Shown: one piece after another, positions 7,815 to 17,499 of the stretch
How positions within the stretch are numbered: position 1 is the first letter of the stretch
Layout of the letters: each line of letters opens with the position of its first letter
Origin: Paraburkholderia aromaticivorans
GTDB taxonomy: Bacteria; Pseudomonadota; Gammaproteobacteria; Burkholderiales; Burkholderiaceae
Direction: 5' to 3'
Length of the DNA stretch: 64,000 nucleotides
Assembly (NCBI RefSeq): GCF_002278075.1
Contig: NZ_CP022990.1
Span: 1,426,001-1,490,000 of the forward strand
Program-made: the position numbers and the translations under genes
The notes under the pieces: generated by a model
What the model saw: only the letters and a program-made list of their open reading frames with translations
Told to the model about the DNA's origin: nothing
The model's database searches: none

Positions 7815-10800
7815 TCAATCGGCGCGCGGCGTCGCGCGGATCCGGGCGACGCTCGCCGTAACGTCCTGCCAGGCCGGCTTGCCGCCGGCGAACTGCTGTC
7901 GCAGGTAAGCGACGAGTTCGGCGACCTGGGCGTCGTTGAAACTGTCGCGGTAAGCCGGCATCGTACCGAGTTCGGGCCGCGCAGGCGAGCCGATGCCGTC
8001 GAGGATCACGCGAATCAGGTTATCAGGCGTCGCGCTGTGCAGATTCGTATTGAGCGCGAGCGATGGATGCGCGCCGAACAGTTGCGGCCCGCTGCCGGTG
8101 TGATGACAGGCGGCGCATGCGCCGTCGAAGAGCCGCGCGCCGAGGCCGGAAGGCATGCCGGAGATCGCGCTGGCCTGTTCGGCCTGTTGCGCCATCGCTG
8201 CCGGATTCGCGTTGGGTTCCAACGGATTGAGCGACGCGAGATACGCGGCCATCGCGCGAATATCGCTGTCGGGCAGCGCCGCCAGATCGCCGACGACCGG
8301 CGCCATCGGCCCCGCCGCGACGCCGTGCAACGGCGCGTGGCCGTAGCGCAAATAGCTGAACAGTTCGTCCTCGCTCCAGGGCACGGGCGCATTCGAAAGC
8401 GTCGATAAGGCGGGCGCTTCCCAGCCTTCGGCAATGCCGCCGCCCATGAACGCCGCGCCGGTTTTCTCGGCGCCGAATGCATTGCGCGGCGTGTGACACG
8501 CGCTGCAATGGCCGAGCCCATTCACCAGATACGCGCCGCGATTCCATTGCGCGCTTTGTGCCGCGTTGGCGGTGAAGGCCGTGCGTCCGAGAAAGAGGCC
8601 GTTCCATGCCGCCATCAGCGGACGCACGCTGAACGGATACGCCAGTTTCGTTTCCGGCGGACGTGAACGGACCGGCGTTTGCGCCATCAGATAGGCATAG
8701 AGCGCTTTCAGATCGTCGTCGGACACGTTCTGGAACGAGGTGTACGGGAAGGCCGGATAAAGACGATGGCCATCGCGGCTGATGCCTTGCCGCATCGCCC
8801 GCACGAACGCTTCGAGCGACCAGGTGCCGATGCCGGTCTGGCCGTCCGGCGTGATGTTGGTGCTGTACACAGTGCCGAAGGGCGTCTCGAGCGGCTTGCC
8901 GCCGGCGTTCGGCACGCCGTTGTGCGCGGTATGGCAAACCGCGCAATTGCCGAGCGACGCAAGCAGTTTGCCGCGCGCCACGAGCTCCGGCGCAAACGCG
9001 CTCGCGAGCGGCGGCGCGATCGGCGCGATCGGTGCGATAGCGTGCGGCGCGAGCGAGAATGCGCCGAGCCAACCGACTGCGCCCGCCGCGACAGTGCCGA
9101 GAAAACCCCATCGCCAGCGCCTCTTCTTACGCGCCGCCTTGTCTTCGGCTTGCGCGTCGGCGAGCGCGGCGCGGATCGTTTCCGGCGTGAAAGGCGGCCG
9201 CCGAAATCGCACGCCCGTGGCGTCGAAAAGTGCATTGGCTATCGCCGCCGCGCCGGGCAGCGACGCGGATTCGCCCGCGCCCATCGGCGGTTCGCCGTGG
9301 CGCGGCATCATCACCACGTCGATCACGGGGACTTCACGGAAGGTCAGGATCGGATAAGCGCCCCACTCCTGGCTCGTCACCGCGTTCTCGCCGAACGTCA
9401 CGCGCTCTTTCAGCGCGCGACTCGTCGCCTGGATCACGTTGCCGTGTATCTGATGACGCACGCCGTCGGGATTCACCATCGTGCCGGTGTCCTGGCCGAC
9501 CACCACGCGCGTCACCGCGAGCTCGCCGCTCCTGCGGTTGACTTCCACGTCGGCCACCCACGCGGACCACGCCGCGCCGAAGCCGGGAAATTTGCTGTGC
9601 ACGTAGCGCGCGTAGGCGATGCCTCGTCCGCGCGCGATATCGCCCGCTTCTTCTTTTGGTTCGGTATTGCGCGGTTGCCAACCGGCCTTCTCCGCGACGG
9701 CCTTCACCAGTTCTATCGCGCGTGGATCGCGCAGGTGCTGCAATCGAAACTCGACCGGATCGACGCCCGCCTCGACCGCCAGTTCGTCGATGAACGACTC
9801 GTGCGCGAACGTGTTCGGCAATGCCGATACCCCGCGCAACCAAGACGCCCGCACGATCGGCGGCGTGTCGTCGCAGACGACGCGCATGGTGCGGTAGTCG
9901 TACGGCGGCACGGCCGTGCGGTCGCCCATTTCGAACACTTGCGGCTGCGCGGCGATCGTGCCGGTCAGGAGCAGCGCCAACGTAGGCGCATCGTTGGACG
10001 GATAGCGGGTGGCGAAGTCGTACGCGGCCAGTTCGCCCTCGGCGGTCAGTGCGCCGTGCACGTCCATCAATTGCGCGGCGCCTTTCGGCTCCCACGCGTG
10101 CTCGTCTTCGCGCGAAAGTTGCACACGCACCGGACTGCCCGTGGCGCGCGAGAGCAATGCGGCGTCGGCGGCGACATCGTCCGCGCAATTGCGGCCGTAG
10201 CAGCCCGCCGCGTCCATCCGCACGATCTCGATGTTCGCCTCGTCGATGCTCATCAGCAACGCGAGATCGGCGCGCAGCGAATGCGGATTCTGCGTGCCCG
10301 ACCAGACCTTCAACGCGTCCTCGCGATAGTCGGCCACCGCGCAAGAAGGTCCAATCGATGCATGCATCTGGAACGGCCACACGTAGGTGCGCTCAAGCGT
10401 GCGGGCGGGGTCTTGCGCCAGCGCTGCATCGACATCGCCCTCGATCACCAGGTCGCGCCGTGTGGCCGGATTCGCCCGCAAGGCCGCTTCCACTGCCTCG
10501 CTGGTGTCGAGCGACGGCAAGCCGTCGACCGCTTTCCATTGCACGCGAAGCCGCTTCGCGGCCTGCTGCGCGACTTCCTCACGCTCCGCCACGATGCCGA
10601 CGAAATCGCGAACCACCACGACCTTCACGATGCCAGGCAAATCGCTGACCGAATCTTCATCCACGCGCAGCAGACTGTTGCCCATGAAGTCGCCCTGCGC
10701 GACGCCGGCATAGGGCGGGCGCACCACGCGACCGTGCAGCATCCCTGGCACCCGCACGTCGTGCACGAAACTCAACTCACCGGCGGCCTTCGCCGGAATA

Positions 10801-11432
10801 TCGATGCGCGGCGCGCTTCTGCCAACGACCCTGTACGTGTCCGGAGACTTCAGCGGCGCTTGCGTGTCGAGCTGCAATTCGACCCGTTTGCCGCTGATCA
10901 GATCGCCGTAGCTGAGGCCTTTCGCAGCGGTGTCGCCGTCGCGTTGAAAAACGACACCGTCGCGCACGTCGAGTTGCTCGGCGCCAACGTTGAACCGCGC
11001 CGCCGCTTGCGCCAGCAGAAATTGCCGCGCCTGCGCGGCGGCGTGCCTCAACGGCACCGCCGATATCTGGATCGTCGCGCTGGCGATCGTCGGCCCCTGA
11101 TTCGGCGCTTCACGCGTATGGCCGAGCACGATCGACACGCGCGTGAGCGGCACATCGAGCTCTTCCGCGACGATCTGCGCGAGCGCCGTGCCGATGCCGG
11201 TGCCCAGATCGACGTGGCCGTTGAACGCCACCACGCTGCCGTCGTCGCGCACCACGAGGAACAGGTCCGCTTCGGTCGGCACGAACGACGAACGCGAGCC
11301 CGGCTGACCGAGCGCCGGCTTCACCGCCGCTTGCGGCGGCCGGGTGACGATCAACACGCTCTGCGCGTCGTAGAGTTGCTGCCGCGAGGGCGGCGCGGCG
11401 CGTCGATCGACGCTGAAATCCGGCCCGCTCAT
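7815..11432 (-). CDS. Molybdenum hydroxylase large subunit fused to triheme cytochrome c (nicotinate dehydrogenase NicB-like)
   Basis: A 1205-residue protein. Residues 1 to about 740 form the molybdopterin-binding part of the xanthine oxidase family, IorB/NicB branch, with GHVDLGTGIGTALAQIVAEE near the start and the active-site glutamate in MGAGESASLPGA. A hydrophobic segment at about 775-800 is followed by a cytochrome domain with three heme sites: CAVCH at 830, CSACH at 976 and CAACH at 1106. This build, without an FAD subunit, is that of Pseudomonas NicB, which passes electrons from nicotinate hydroxylation to the respiratory chain. The start overlaps the stop of the [2Fe-2S] subunit gene by 4 bases. 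The substrate is inferred from the reductase and enamidase genes of the same operon; isoquinoline or aldehyde oxidation is the alternative. Confidence 0.88.
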   Translation of the reverse strand: MSGPDFSVDRRAAPPSRQQLYDAQSVLIVTRPPQAAVKPALGQPGSRSSFVPTEADLFLVVRDDGSVVAFNGHVDLGTGIGTALAQIVAEELDVPLTRVSIVLGHTREAPNQGPTIASATIQISAVPLRHAAAQARQFLLAQAAARFNVGAEQLDVRDGVVFQRDGDTAAKGLSYGDLISGKRVELQLDTQAPLKSPDTYRVVGRSAPRIDIPAKAAGELSFVHDVRVPGMLHGRVVRPPYAGVAQGDFMGNSLLRVDEDSVSDLPGIVKVVVVRDFVGIVAEREEVAQQAAKRLRVQWKAVDGLPSLDTSEAVEAALRANPATRRDLVIEGDVDAALAQDPARTLERTYVWPFQMHASIGPSCAVADYREDALKVWSGTQNPHSLRADLALLMSIDEANIEIVRMDAAGCYGRNCADDVAADAALLSRATGSPVRVQLSREDEHAWEPKGAAQLMDVHGALTAEGELAAYDFATRYPSNDAPTLALLLTGTIAAQPQVFEMGDRTAVPPYDYRTMRVVCDDTPPIVRASWLRGVSALPNTFAHESFIDELAVEAGVDPVEFRLQHLRDPRAIELVKAVAEKAGWQPRNTEPKEEAGDIARGRGIAYARYVHSKFPGFGAAWSAWVADVEVNRRSGELAVTRVVVGQDTGTMVNPDGVRHQIHGNVIQATSRALKERVTFGENAVTSQEWGAYPILTFREVPVIDVVMMPRHGEPPMGAGESASLPGAAAIANALFDATGVRFRRPPFTPETIRAALADAQAEDKAARKKRRWRWGFLGTVAAGAVGWLGAFSLAPHAIAPIAPIAPPLASAFAPELVARGKLLASLGNCAVCHTAHNGVPNAGGKPLETPFGTVYSTNITPDGQTGIGTWSLEAFVRAMRQGISRDGHRLYPAFPYTSFQNVSDDDLKALYAYLMAQTPVRSRPPETKLAYPFSVRPLMAAWNGLFLGRTAFTANAAQSAQWNRGAYLVNGLGHCSACHTPRNAFGAEKTGAAFMGGGIAEGWEAPALSTLSNAPVPWSEDELFSYLRYGHAPLHGVAAGPMAPVVGDLAALPDSDIRAMAAYLASLNPLEPNANPAAMAQQAEQASAISGMPSGLGARLFDGACAACHHTGSGPQLFGAHPSLALNTNLHSATPDNLIRVILDGIGSPARPELGTMPAYRDSFNDAQVAELVAYLRQQFAGGKPAWQDVTASVARIRATPRAD

Positions 11433-11947
11433 GCACGCCCTCCTTCGTGCAAGGCTGATTGCGCGGCCGCTCGCGCAGCAAGCAATTCAGCGGCGCGCTG
11501 CACCGCGCGCACGATCTCGACATGCGTGCCGCAACGGCACAGGTTGCGCGACAACTCGCGCCGGATCGTCTCGACGCCCGGATGCGGATCGCGATCGAGC
11601 AGGGCCTTGGCCGTCATGATCATGCCGTTCAGGCAATAGCCGCACTGCGCGGCCTGTTCTTCGATAAACGCCTGCTGCACCGGATGCAGCGCGGCGCGCG
11701 TGCCCAGTCCTTCGAGCGTGGTGATCTCGCGGCCCAAGGCGACCTTTGCGGTAGTGACGCAGGCACGCGTCGGCACGCCGTCGAGCAGCACCGTGCACGC
11801 GCCGCATTCGCCGAGACCGCAGCCGAACTTCGGACCGTTCAGCGCGAGGTCGTTACGCAGCAGGTAGAGCAGCGGCGTGTCGGCGGCGGCGCTGACGAGA
11901 TGCGTCGCACCGTTCACCTTCAGCGTAAGCGGCGCCGGGCGGTTCAT
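11429..11947 (-). CDS. [2Fe-2S] subunit of molybdenum hydroxylase (NicA-like)
   Basis: A 172-residue electron-transfer subunit with both [2Fe-2S] clusters of the xanthine oxidase family. The plant-ferredoxin-like cluster uses C43, C48, C51 (CGLGECGACTVLLDG) and C63. The second uses C102, C105 (CGYCLNGM) and C137, C139 (NLCRCG). It pairs with the large subunit encoded immediately downstream with a 4-base ATGA overlap. The two-subunit form with a cytochrome fusion and no FAD subunit matches NicAB of Pseudomonas putida. Electrons would go from the molybdenum site through these clusters to the three hemes. Confidence 0.9.
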   Translation of the reverse strand: MNRPAPLTLKVNGATHLVSAAADTPLLYLLRNDLALNGPKFGCGLGECGACTVLLDGVPTRACVTTAKVALGREITTLEGLGTRAALHPVQQAFIEEQAAQCGYCLNGMIMTAKALLDRDPHPGVETIRRELSRNLCRCGTHVEIVRAVQRAAELLAARAAAQSALHEGGRA

Positions 11948-11978
11948 GAGCGTGCCGGCCCGTGTATGCGACGCGTCT

Positions 11979-13178
11979 TCACAGCACCACCGGCACTTCG
12001 GTGGCCGGAGGCGTATTGCGGCTGCGCCGGCAGCGGATCAGGCCGTCGATCATCACCATGCCCACACCCGGAATATCGCCGAGCTGCACGCTTTCGAGCA
12101 GCGTATCGGCCGCCGTATGCTGTGCGCGATCCATGAATACGAGGTCCGCGGGACGGCCCACTTCAATCAGCCCTTGCCGCAGATTGCGTTGACGCGCGGT
12201 GTTGCCGGTCGCGAAACAGAAGGCGGTCTCCGCCGGCACGTCGGCGAGGCTGGAAATCAGCGCGATCATGCGCAGAATGCCGAGCGGTTGCACGCCGGAA
12301 CCGGCGGGACTGTCCGTGCCGAGAATGATCCGGTGCGGACACTTCAATTCGATCGCGTGGCGCGCGGTCAGCAGCGCAATGCGCTCATTGCCGTTGTGGA
12401 CGATTTCCAGCGCGCGGCTCGACTGTTCGCACAGGTCGCACACATGCCGGTAAGACAGCGACGTATGGCCGCCGTTGATGTGGCCGATCACGTCCGCGTC
12501 GGCGGCGAGCACCACGTCGCGATCGATCAGCCCGGAGCCGGGAATCGACGGGCCGCCCGTGTGAATCGTGCTCTGAATGCCGTACTTGCGCGCCCATGCG
12601 ACCATCTGCGCGGCTTCCTCGCCACCCTTCACACTGCCGAGGCCGACTTCGCCGAGCAGTTTGACGCCTGCTTCGGAGAGTTCCTTGAAATCCTCTTCGA
12701 CCATCCCCTTCTCGATCACCGGCGCGCCCGCCATCACCTTGACGCCGCCGCCGACACCCGCGCCGCGCATCCCCTCGAACGAGCGTTGCGCGGTAATGGC
12801 GAGCGCCTTCACGCCGAGCACGTCTTTCGGACGGCCGGGCAAATGCACTTCGCCGGCGGAAATCATCGTGGTGACGCCGCCGTTCAGATTCGATTCGATC
12901 CAGCCCATCTGATTCTGGCGCGGCGTCCAGTCGCCGAATACCGGGTGCACATGCGAGTCGATCAGGCCGGGCGCGACCGTCGTGCCTTTGCAATCGACCG
13001 TCGTGCGCGCGCCTTCGAGATCGCAGTCCTTTTCGCGGCCAACCGCGACGATCACGCCGTCGTCGATCACGAGCGTGTTCGCGTCGAGAATCGGCTGATC
13101 GATGTCGCCGGATAACAGCAGCCCGATGTTCGTTACCGCGACCTTGCCCGACAAGCCTGTCAACGTCTCTGCTGCCAT
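11979..13178 (-). CDS. Enamidase-like amidohydrolase
   Basis: A 399-residue member of the amidohydrolase superfamily. Metal ligands include HVH at residues 76-78 (GLIDSHVHP), IHTGG, GHINGGHT and the late aspartate in LGTDSPAG. It shares long stretches with what I recall of Eubacterium barkeri enamidase: GGVTTMISAGEVHLPGRPKD, EVGLGSVK, and the C-terminal GDIPGVGMVMIDG followed by SRNTPPA. Enamidase hydrolyses 1,4,5,6-tetrahydro-6-oxonicotinate to 2-formylglutarate and ammonia, directly after 6-hydroxynicotinate reductase, whose homologue is encoded in the same operon. The start at 13178 has an AAAGGAGAGG site, better than the in-frame start at 13247. The function is a strong inference from similarity and context. 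Confidence 0.82.
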   Translation of the reverse strand: MAAETLTGLSGKVAVTNIGLLLSGDIDQPILDANTLVIDDGVIVAVGREKDCDLEGARTTVDCKGTTVAPGLIDSHVHPVFGDWTPRQNQMGWIESNLNGGVTTMISAGEVHLPGRPKDVLGVKALAITAQRSFEGMRGAGVGGGVKVMAGAPVIEKGMVEEDFKELSEAGVKLLGEVGLGSVKGGEEAAQMVAWARKYGIQSTIHTGGPSIPGSGLIDRDVVLAADADVIGHINGGHTSLSYRHVCDLCEQSSRALEIVHNGNERIALLTARHAIELKCPHRIILGTDSPAGSGVQPLGILRMIALISSLADVPAETAFCFATGNTARQRNLRQGLIEVGRPADLVFMDRAQHTAADTLLESVQLGDIPGVGMVMIDGLIRCRRSRNTPPATEVPVVL

Positions 13179-13256
13179 CTGCCTCTCCTTTCGCAACGAC
13201 TGCCCGGCGCTCACGAAGTGCCACAGCGTGCACTTCGCACGCGCCAATGGAAGAAA

Positions 13257-13970
13257 TCACACGCTCAGATAAGCGCGCCTCACTGTTTCGTTCTGTGCGA
13301 GTTCGCCGATCGTGCCGCTAAAACGGATCTGCCCTTTCTCGAGCACATACGCGCGGTCGCTGACCAGCTCGGCAAAGTGCAGATTCTGTTCGGACAACAG
13401 AATCGACAGCCCTTCGCGCTTGAGTTCGAGAATCATGTTCGCCATCTGCTCGACGATCACCGGCGCCACGCCTTCGGACGGTTCGTCGAGCAGCACCAGA
13501 TAGGGATTGCCCATCAACGTGCGCGACACGGTGAGCATCTGCTGCTCGCCGCCGCTCATCTGGCCGCCCGGACGCTGCGGCATTTCGCCGAGATTGGGGA
13601 AGAGCCGGAACAGCTTTTCCGGCGTCCACTGCGGTGCGCCGTCGCGCGGCGGCTGACGGCCGGTGTCGAGGTTCTCCATCACGGTCAGATCCGCGAACAC
13701 GCGCCGATCCTCGGGCACGAAGCCCATGCCCATGCGCGCGATCTTGTACGGCGGCAACGCCGCGATGTTCTGGCCGCGAAAACTCACTTCGCCGTGGCGG
13801 CGCGGCAGCAAACCCATTACCGCTTTCATCGTGGTCGATTTGCCGGCGCCGTTGCGGCCCATCAGCGCCACGACTTCGCCGCGGCCAACTTCGAGGCCGA
13901 CGTCGAACAGAATATGCGCGCGGCCGTAGAACGCGTTAAGGCCGGAGACCTTCAGCATCGGCTCGCTCAT
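13257..13970 (-). CDS. LivF-type ABC transporter ATPase
   Basis: A 237-residue ATPase of the branched-chain/amide uptake class. Walker A is GRNGAGKSTT near residue 39, the signature is MSGGEQQML, and Walker B is YLVLLDEPSEGVAPVI, the LivF-type form. It energises uptake together with LivG and the LivHM permease. The ATG overlaps the stop of livG by 4 bases, so the two are translationally coupled. It lies between livG and the enamidase gene within the operon. Confidence 0.92.
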   Translation of the reverse strand: MSEPMLKVSGLNAFYGRAHILFDVGLEVGRGEVVALMGRNGAGKSTTMKAVMGLLPRRHGEVSFRGQNIAALPPYKIARMGMGFVPEDRRVFADLTVMENLDTGRQPPRDGAPQWTPEKLFRLFPNLGEMPQRPGGQMSGGEQQMLTVSRTLMGNPYLVLLDEPSEGVAPVIVEQMANMILELKREGLSILLSEQNLHFAELVSDRAYVLEKGQIRFSGTIGELAQNETVRRAYLSV

Positions 13971-14776
13971 GGCCGCGCTCCGTGTCCTTGATGGCCGCCC
14001 GCTGCCTCGTGCAGCGACGCGTGCGGCTGGAAGGTTTTGCCGGTGCCGAAATAGACTTCCTGGACGCGCGGGTCGTTGCGGATCGACTCGGCGTCGCCCT
14101 CGGCGATCAGCTTGCCACGCGCGAGGACGATCATGCGATCGGCGTAGGCGAATACGACGTCCATGCTGTGTTCGGTAAACAGCACGCCGATCTTGTGGTC
14201 GGTGACGAGACGCCTCGTCAGCGCCATCAATTCGTTGCGCTCCTTCGGCGCCATGCCGGCGGTGGGTTCATCCATCAGCAGCAGCTTCGGGCGGTTGGCG
14301 AGCGCAATCGCGAGTTCGACGCGCTTGACGTCGCCATAAGCGAGCACGCCGCACGCGCGGTTCGCCTCCGCGGCCATGCCGACCTGGTCGAGCAGCGCGA
14401 GGGCTTCGTCGGCGTAGCGCGAACGGGTGGGCTTCCATAGCCCGAAGGTCTGGCGTTCGCGCGAGACCAGCGCCATCTGCACATTCTCGATCACGGTCAT
14501 GGAGTTGAAGGTCGCGGCAATCTGAAAGGTGCGGCCCACACCCAGCCGCCAGATCTCACGCGGACGCATGCCGACCAGTTCCTGACCGTCGAGACGAATC
14601 GACCCGGACGAAGGCGGCAACTGCCCGTTGACCATGTTGAAACAGGTGGACTTGCCGGCGCCGTTCGGCCCCAGCAGCGCCAGCAACTCGCCGGCTTCGA
14701 GATCGAACGAGACATTGTCGACCGCCTTGAGGCCGCCGAACGATCTGGAGAGACCGCAGACGCGCAGCAAGCTCAT
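13967..14776 (-). CDS. LivG-type ABC transporter ATPase
   Basis: A 269-residue ATPase beginning MSLLRVCGLSRSFGGLKAV. Walker A is GPNGAGKSTC, the Q-loop region reads VGRTFQIAATF, and Walker B is KLLLMDEPTAGMAP, the LivG form. A longer frame opens upstream to 15154, but that part is a shadow of the permease gene, and the ATG at 14776 fits the family length. It overlaps the permease stop codon by 4 bases and the next ATPase start by 4 bases. Confidence 0.92.
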   Translation of the reverse strand: MSLLRVCGLSRSFGGLKAVDNVSFDLEAGELLALLGPNGAGKSTCFNMVNGQLPPSSGSIRLDGQELVGMRPREIWRLGVGRTFQIAATFNSMTVIENVQMALVSRERQTFGLWKPTRSRYADEALALLDQVGMAAEANRACGVLAYGDVKRVELAIALANRPKLLLMDEPTAGMAPKERNELMALTRRLVTDHKIGVLFTEHSMDVVFAYADRMIVLARGKLIAEGDAESIRNDPRVQEVYFGTGKTFQPHASLHEAAGGHQGHGARP

Positions 14777-16713
14777 AGCCCCTCCTTGATCGCCGCGCGT
14801 TGCGACGGCGAGACGGCGCTGGGCGCCGCCGGGTCGACGGTGTCGTCGCCGAAACGCTCGCGAATGAAGCCGACGATCCCCTGCGGAAACGCGATCACCA
14901 GCAGCAGGATCGCGACGCCGAGCAGCGCCTGCCAGTAGTCGGTTTGCCGCGCGACGGTGTCCTGCAGCCACGTGAACACGGCCGCGCCCACAATCGGTCC
15001 GGTGAGGGTCTGCAAGCCGCCGAGCAGCACCATCACGAGGCCGTCCACGGAACGGCTTACGCTGATCACTTCCGGCGAAATCGTGCCCTTCGAGAACGCA
15101 TAGAGCGAGCCGGCGAGACCGCAGAACAACGACGCGATCACGAACCCGGCCCATTGCACGCGCTTCACGTCGATGCCGATCGCCTCGGCGCGCAATACGG
15201 AATCACGCGAAGCACGCATGGCGTAACCCAGCGGCGAGAACAACAACTTGCGCAACAGCCACACGCCGACCACGGCGCAGGTGAGCGTCAGATAGTAGAA
15301 GGCCACCGGCGAAGACAGCCAGTTCGACGGCCATAAACCGAGAATGCCGTTGCTGCCGCCCGTCACGTCGTCCCACTGGAACACCACGGACCAGACGATC
15401 TGCGCGAACGCGAGCGTCAGCATGGCGAGATAGACGCCGGAGAGGCGCACGCAGAACCAGCCGAACACCAGCGCGCCGGCCACGGCCAATAGCGGGCCGA
15501 GCAGCAAGGCGGCTTCCATCGGCAGACCGAGCACTTTGAGGAACAGCGCGGCGCCGTATGCACCCAGTCCGAAGTACGCGGCGTGGCCGAACGAATGCAT
15601 GCCGCCCGGTCCCATGATGAAATGCAAACTCGTCGCGAACAGCACGGCGATCAGGATTTCGACCAGCAGCACGGGCACGTAGGGAAAGGCATTCGCCGCC
15701 AGAGGTGCGAGAACGAGAACCAGCAACGTCAGGGCGGCCAGCCACTTGAGGCGTTTGCCCGCCGGACGCAACGGCGTTTCCGGCGCGCCCATGCCGCGGA
15801 CCGCGGCGCTCGCGCGGCCGAGCAAACCCCAGGGACGCACCACCAGCACGACCGCCATCACGACGAATTCAGCCACGAGCGTAAAGCGGCTCAACGACAG
15901 GCCGACGCCGAAGATCGTCACATGGCCGATGCCGATGCACAGCGCCTTGATCTCCGCGATGAGCAGCGCGGCGATGAACGCACCCGGAATCGAACCCATG
16001 CCGCCGACCACTACCACCACGAACGCATTGCCGATCGTCTCCAGATCCAGCGACAGATTCGCCGACATGCGCGGCCCTTGCAGCGCGCCGCCCAACCCGG
16101 CGAGAAACGCGCCGACGAAAAACACCCCGGTAAACAGCCACGCCTGATTGATGCCGAGCGCACCGAGCATCTCGCGATCCTGCGTGGCGGCACGCACCAG
16201 CGTGCCCCAGCGCGTGCGCGTCAACGCGTACCAGAGCAGCAGCAACACCACGGGTCCTATCACGATCAACGCGATGTCGTAGGTGGGCAGCGGATGGCCG
16301 AGGAAATCGACCGCGCCCGCCAGATGCGGCGCACGCGGTCCGAACAGGTCTTCCGGGCCCCACAGCCAGAGCGCGGCGTCGCGAAAGATCAGCACTAGCG
16401 CAAACGTGGCGAGCAGATGAAACAGCTCGGGCGCCTGGTAGATGCGGCGCAGAACCACCACTTCGACCAGCGCGCCCAGCACCGCGACCACCAGCGCCGC
16501 AGCCAGCACCGAGAGCCAGAAGCCGCCCGCCGTGTGTCCGAAGCGGCTCGCGATGCTGTACGCGACATAGACGCCGAACATATAGAAGGACCCATGCGCA
16601 AAGTTGACGATACGTGTCACGCCGAAGATCAGCGACAAACCGGCGGCGACGAGAAACAGCGTCGACGCGTCGGCGAGTCCGTTGACCAGCTGTACCAGCA
16701 AATTCGAAAACAT
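14773..16713 (-). CDS. LivH-LivM fusion, branched-chain-type ABC permease
   Basis: A 646-residue membrane protein holding both permease halves in one chain. Residues 1 to about 300 are LivH-like (LVNGLADASTLFLVAAGLSL, then VNFAHGSFYMFG, GALGINQAWLFTGVFFVGAF, VVVGGMGSIPGAF). After a short polar linker (GMGAPETPLRPAGKRLK), the second half is LivM-like (GPGGMHSFGHAAYFGLGAYG, then AIGIDVKRVQWAGFVIASLF). Each half has several hydrophobic helices. The ATG at 16713, after GAGGGTC, was chosen because the frame further upstream (to 16839) is not hydrophobic. Fused permeases are known in this class, and reading continues cleanly through the junction. Confidence 0.9.
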   Translation of the reverse strand: MFSNLLVQLVNGLADASTLFLVAAGLSLIFGVTRIVNFAHGSFYMFGVYVAYSIASRFGHTAGGFWLSVLAAALVVAVLGALVEVVVLRRIYQAPELFHLLATFALVLIFRDAALWLWGPEDLFGPRAPHLAGAVDFLGHPLPTYDIALIVIGPVVLLLLWYALTRTRWGTLVRAATQDREMLGALGINQAWLFTGVFFVGAFLAGLGGALQGPRMSANLSLDLETIGNAFVVVVVGGMGSIPGAFIAALLIAEIKALCIGIGHVTIFGVGLSLSRFTLVAEFVVMAVVLVVRPWGLLGRASAAVRGMGAPETPLRPAGKRLKWLAALTLLVLVLAPLAANAFPYVPVLLVEILIAVLFATSLHFIMGPGGMHSFGHAAYFGLGAYGAALFLKVLGLPMEAALLLGPLLAVAGALVFGWFCVRLSGVYLAMLTLAFAQIVWSVVFQWDDVTGGSNGILGLWPSNWLSSPVAFYYLTLTCAVVGVWLLRKLLFSPLGYAMRASRDSVLRAEAIGIDVKRVQWAGFVIASLFCGLAGSLYAFSKGTISPEVISVSRSVDGLVMVLLGGLQTLTGPIVGAAVFTWLQDTVARQTDYWQALLGVAILLLVIAFPQGIVGFIRERFGDDTVDPAAPSAVSPSQRAAIKEGL

Positions 16714-16854
16714 CGCGACCCTCGGCAGCTTGCTGAACCGTGCGGGCGCGGCGTTGGCGCATCCGACACGATCAGCAGACGTTGCAACGCGTGCGGCACC
16801 ATGCGCGCACGCGTCAACTGCAGGACAGTAACAGCCCAATAACCGGATGCAAAC

Positions 16855-17439
16855 TCAGCGCAGCCCGTCTTCGCCTTTGATCTCGCTCACCTGCAAGCCG
16901 CCGATGCGCGGCAGCGGCCGCCCCGACGCCGTCACCGCGACGGCCACGACGATCTCGTTCGCGCGCGGCGCGTCCGATACGCGCGCCTCGATCGCGTCGA
17001 AATGACTGCGCACGAAGGCGGCGTCCTTGTGGCCGAGCGGCACGTCGATCGCGGTGCCGAGCGTGCCCATCTTCTTCGCCGACGGCACCAGTGCCGCCCC
17101 CTTCTCCACCGCCGCCCGCAACGGCGCGCCGAGCTTCGGATGCAGGATCGCGGCGGCATGCTCCAGTTCGCCCGCCTCGCCGACGACGGCGGCCTTGCCG
17201 TAGCTTTGCGCCTCGCCCGGCGCGATACCCAGCGCTTCCACGCACTTGTTGCCGAGCAATGCACCCAATTCTTCGCCCGCTTCGATCAGCGCGTCGAGCC
17301 TCGCTTCGTAGCGGCCCGCGTAGGGATTCTCGATCACCGCGATCGCGACCGCGCGGCGAGCCGGCGGCTCGACGGCCTGGCCCATTTCAATGCGTGTTTC
17401 ATCCACTTGCACGATCAGCTTGCGAAGCTTGATTGCCAT
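16855..17439 (-). CDS. DUF1185 (AA_synth) family protein, copy 1
   Basis: A 194-residue soluble protein of the family often labelled amino acid synthesis protein, with no reaction I know of. Conserved stretches are ENPYAGRYEA, SYGKAAVVGEAGELEHAAA, VPSAKKMGTLGTAIDVPLGH and SHFDAIEARV, ending GEDGLR. A second copy is encoded just upstream in the same operon and shares all these motifs. GGAGAG lies before the ATG at 17439. A gap of 141 bases separates it from the permease gene. The setting, between a reductase and an uptake system for a heterocycle, suggests a catabolic step or accessory role; this is inference. Confidence 0.85.
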   Translation of the reverse strand: MAIKLRKLIVQVDETRIEMGQAVEPPARRAVAIAVIENPYAGRYEARLDALIEAGEELGALLGNKCVEALGIAPGEAQSYGKAAVVGEAGELEHAAAILHPKLGAPLRAAVEKGAALVPSAKKMGTLGTAIDVPLGHKDAAFVRSHFDAIEARVSDAPRANEIVVAVAVTASGRPLPRIGGLQVSEIKGEDGLR

Positions 17440-17499
17440 TTCGCTCTCCGAGTTCCGATGTCTGCCCAGCGTGATTTCAGTGCGCCAATCAGGCGCCGC

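Noticed and set aside
8679..11639. Very long open frame on the plus strand opposite the molybdenum hydroxylase genes
   Set aside because: It is rich in Arg/His/Ala with no domain, and mirrors the codon bias of the real minus-strand genes, which have complete motifs.
13967..15154. LivG gene starting at the longer upstream start
   Set aside because: The extra 126 codons overlap the permease gene and lack ATPase similarity; the ATG at 14776 gives the normal length.
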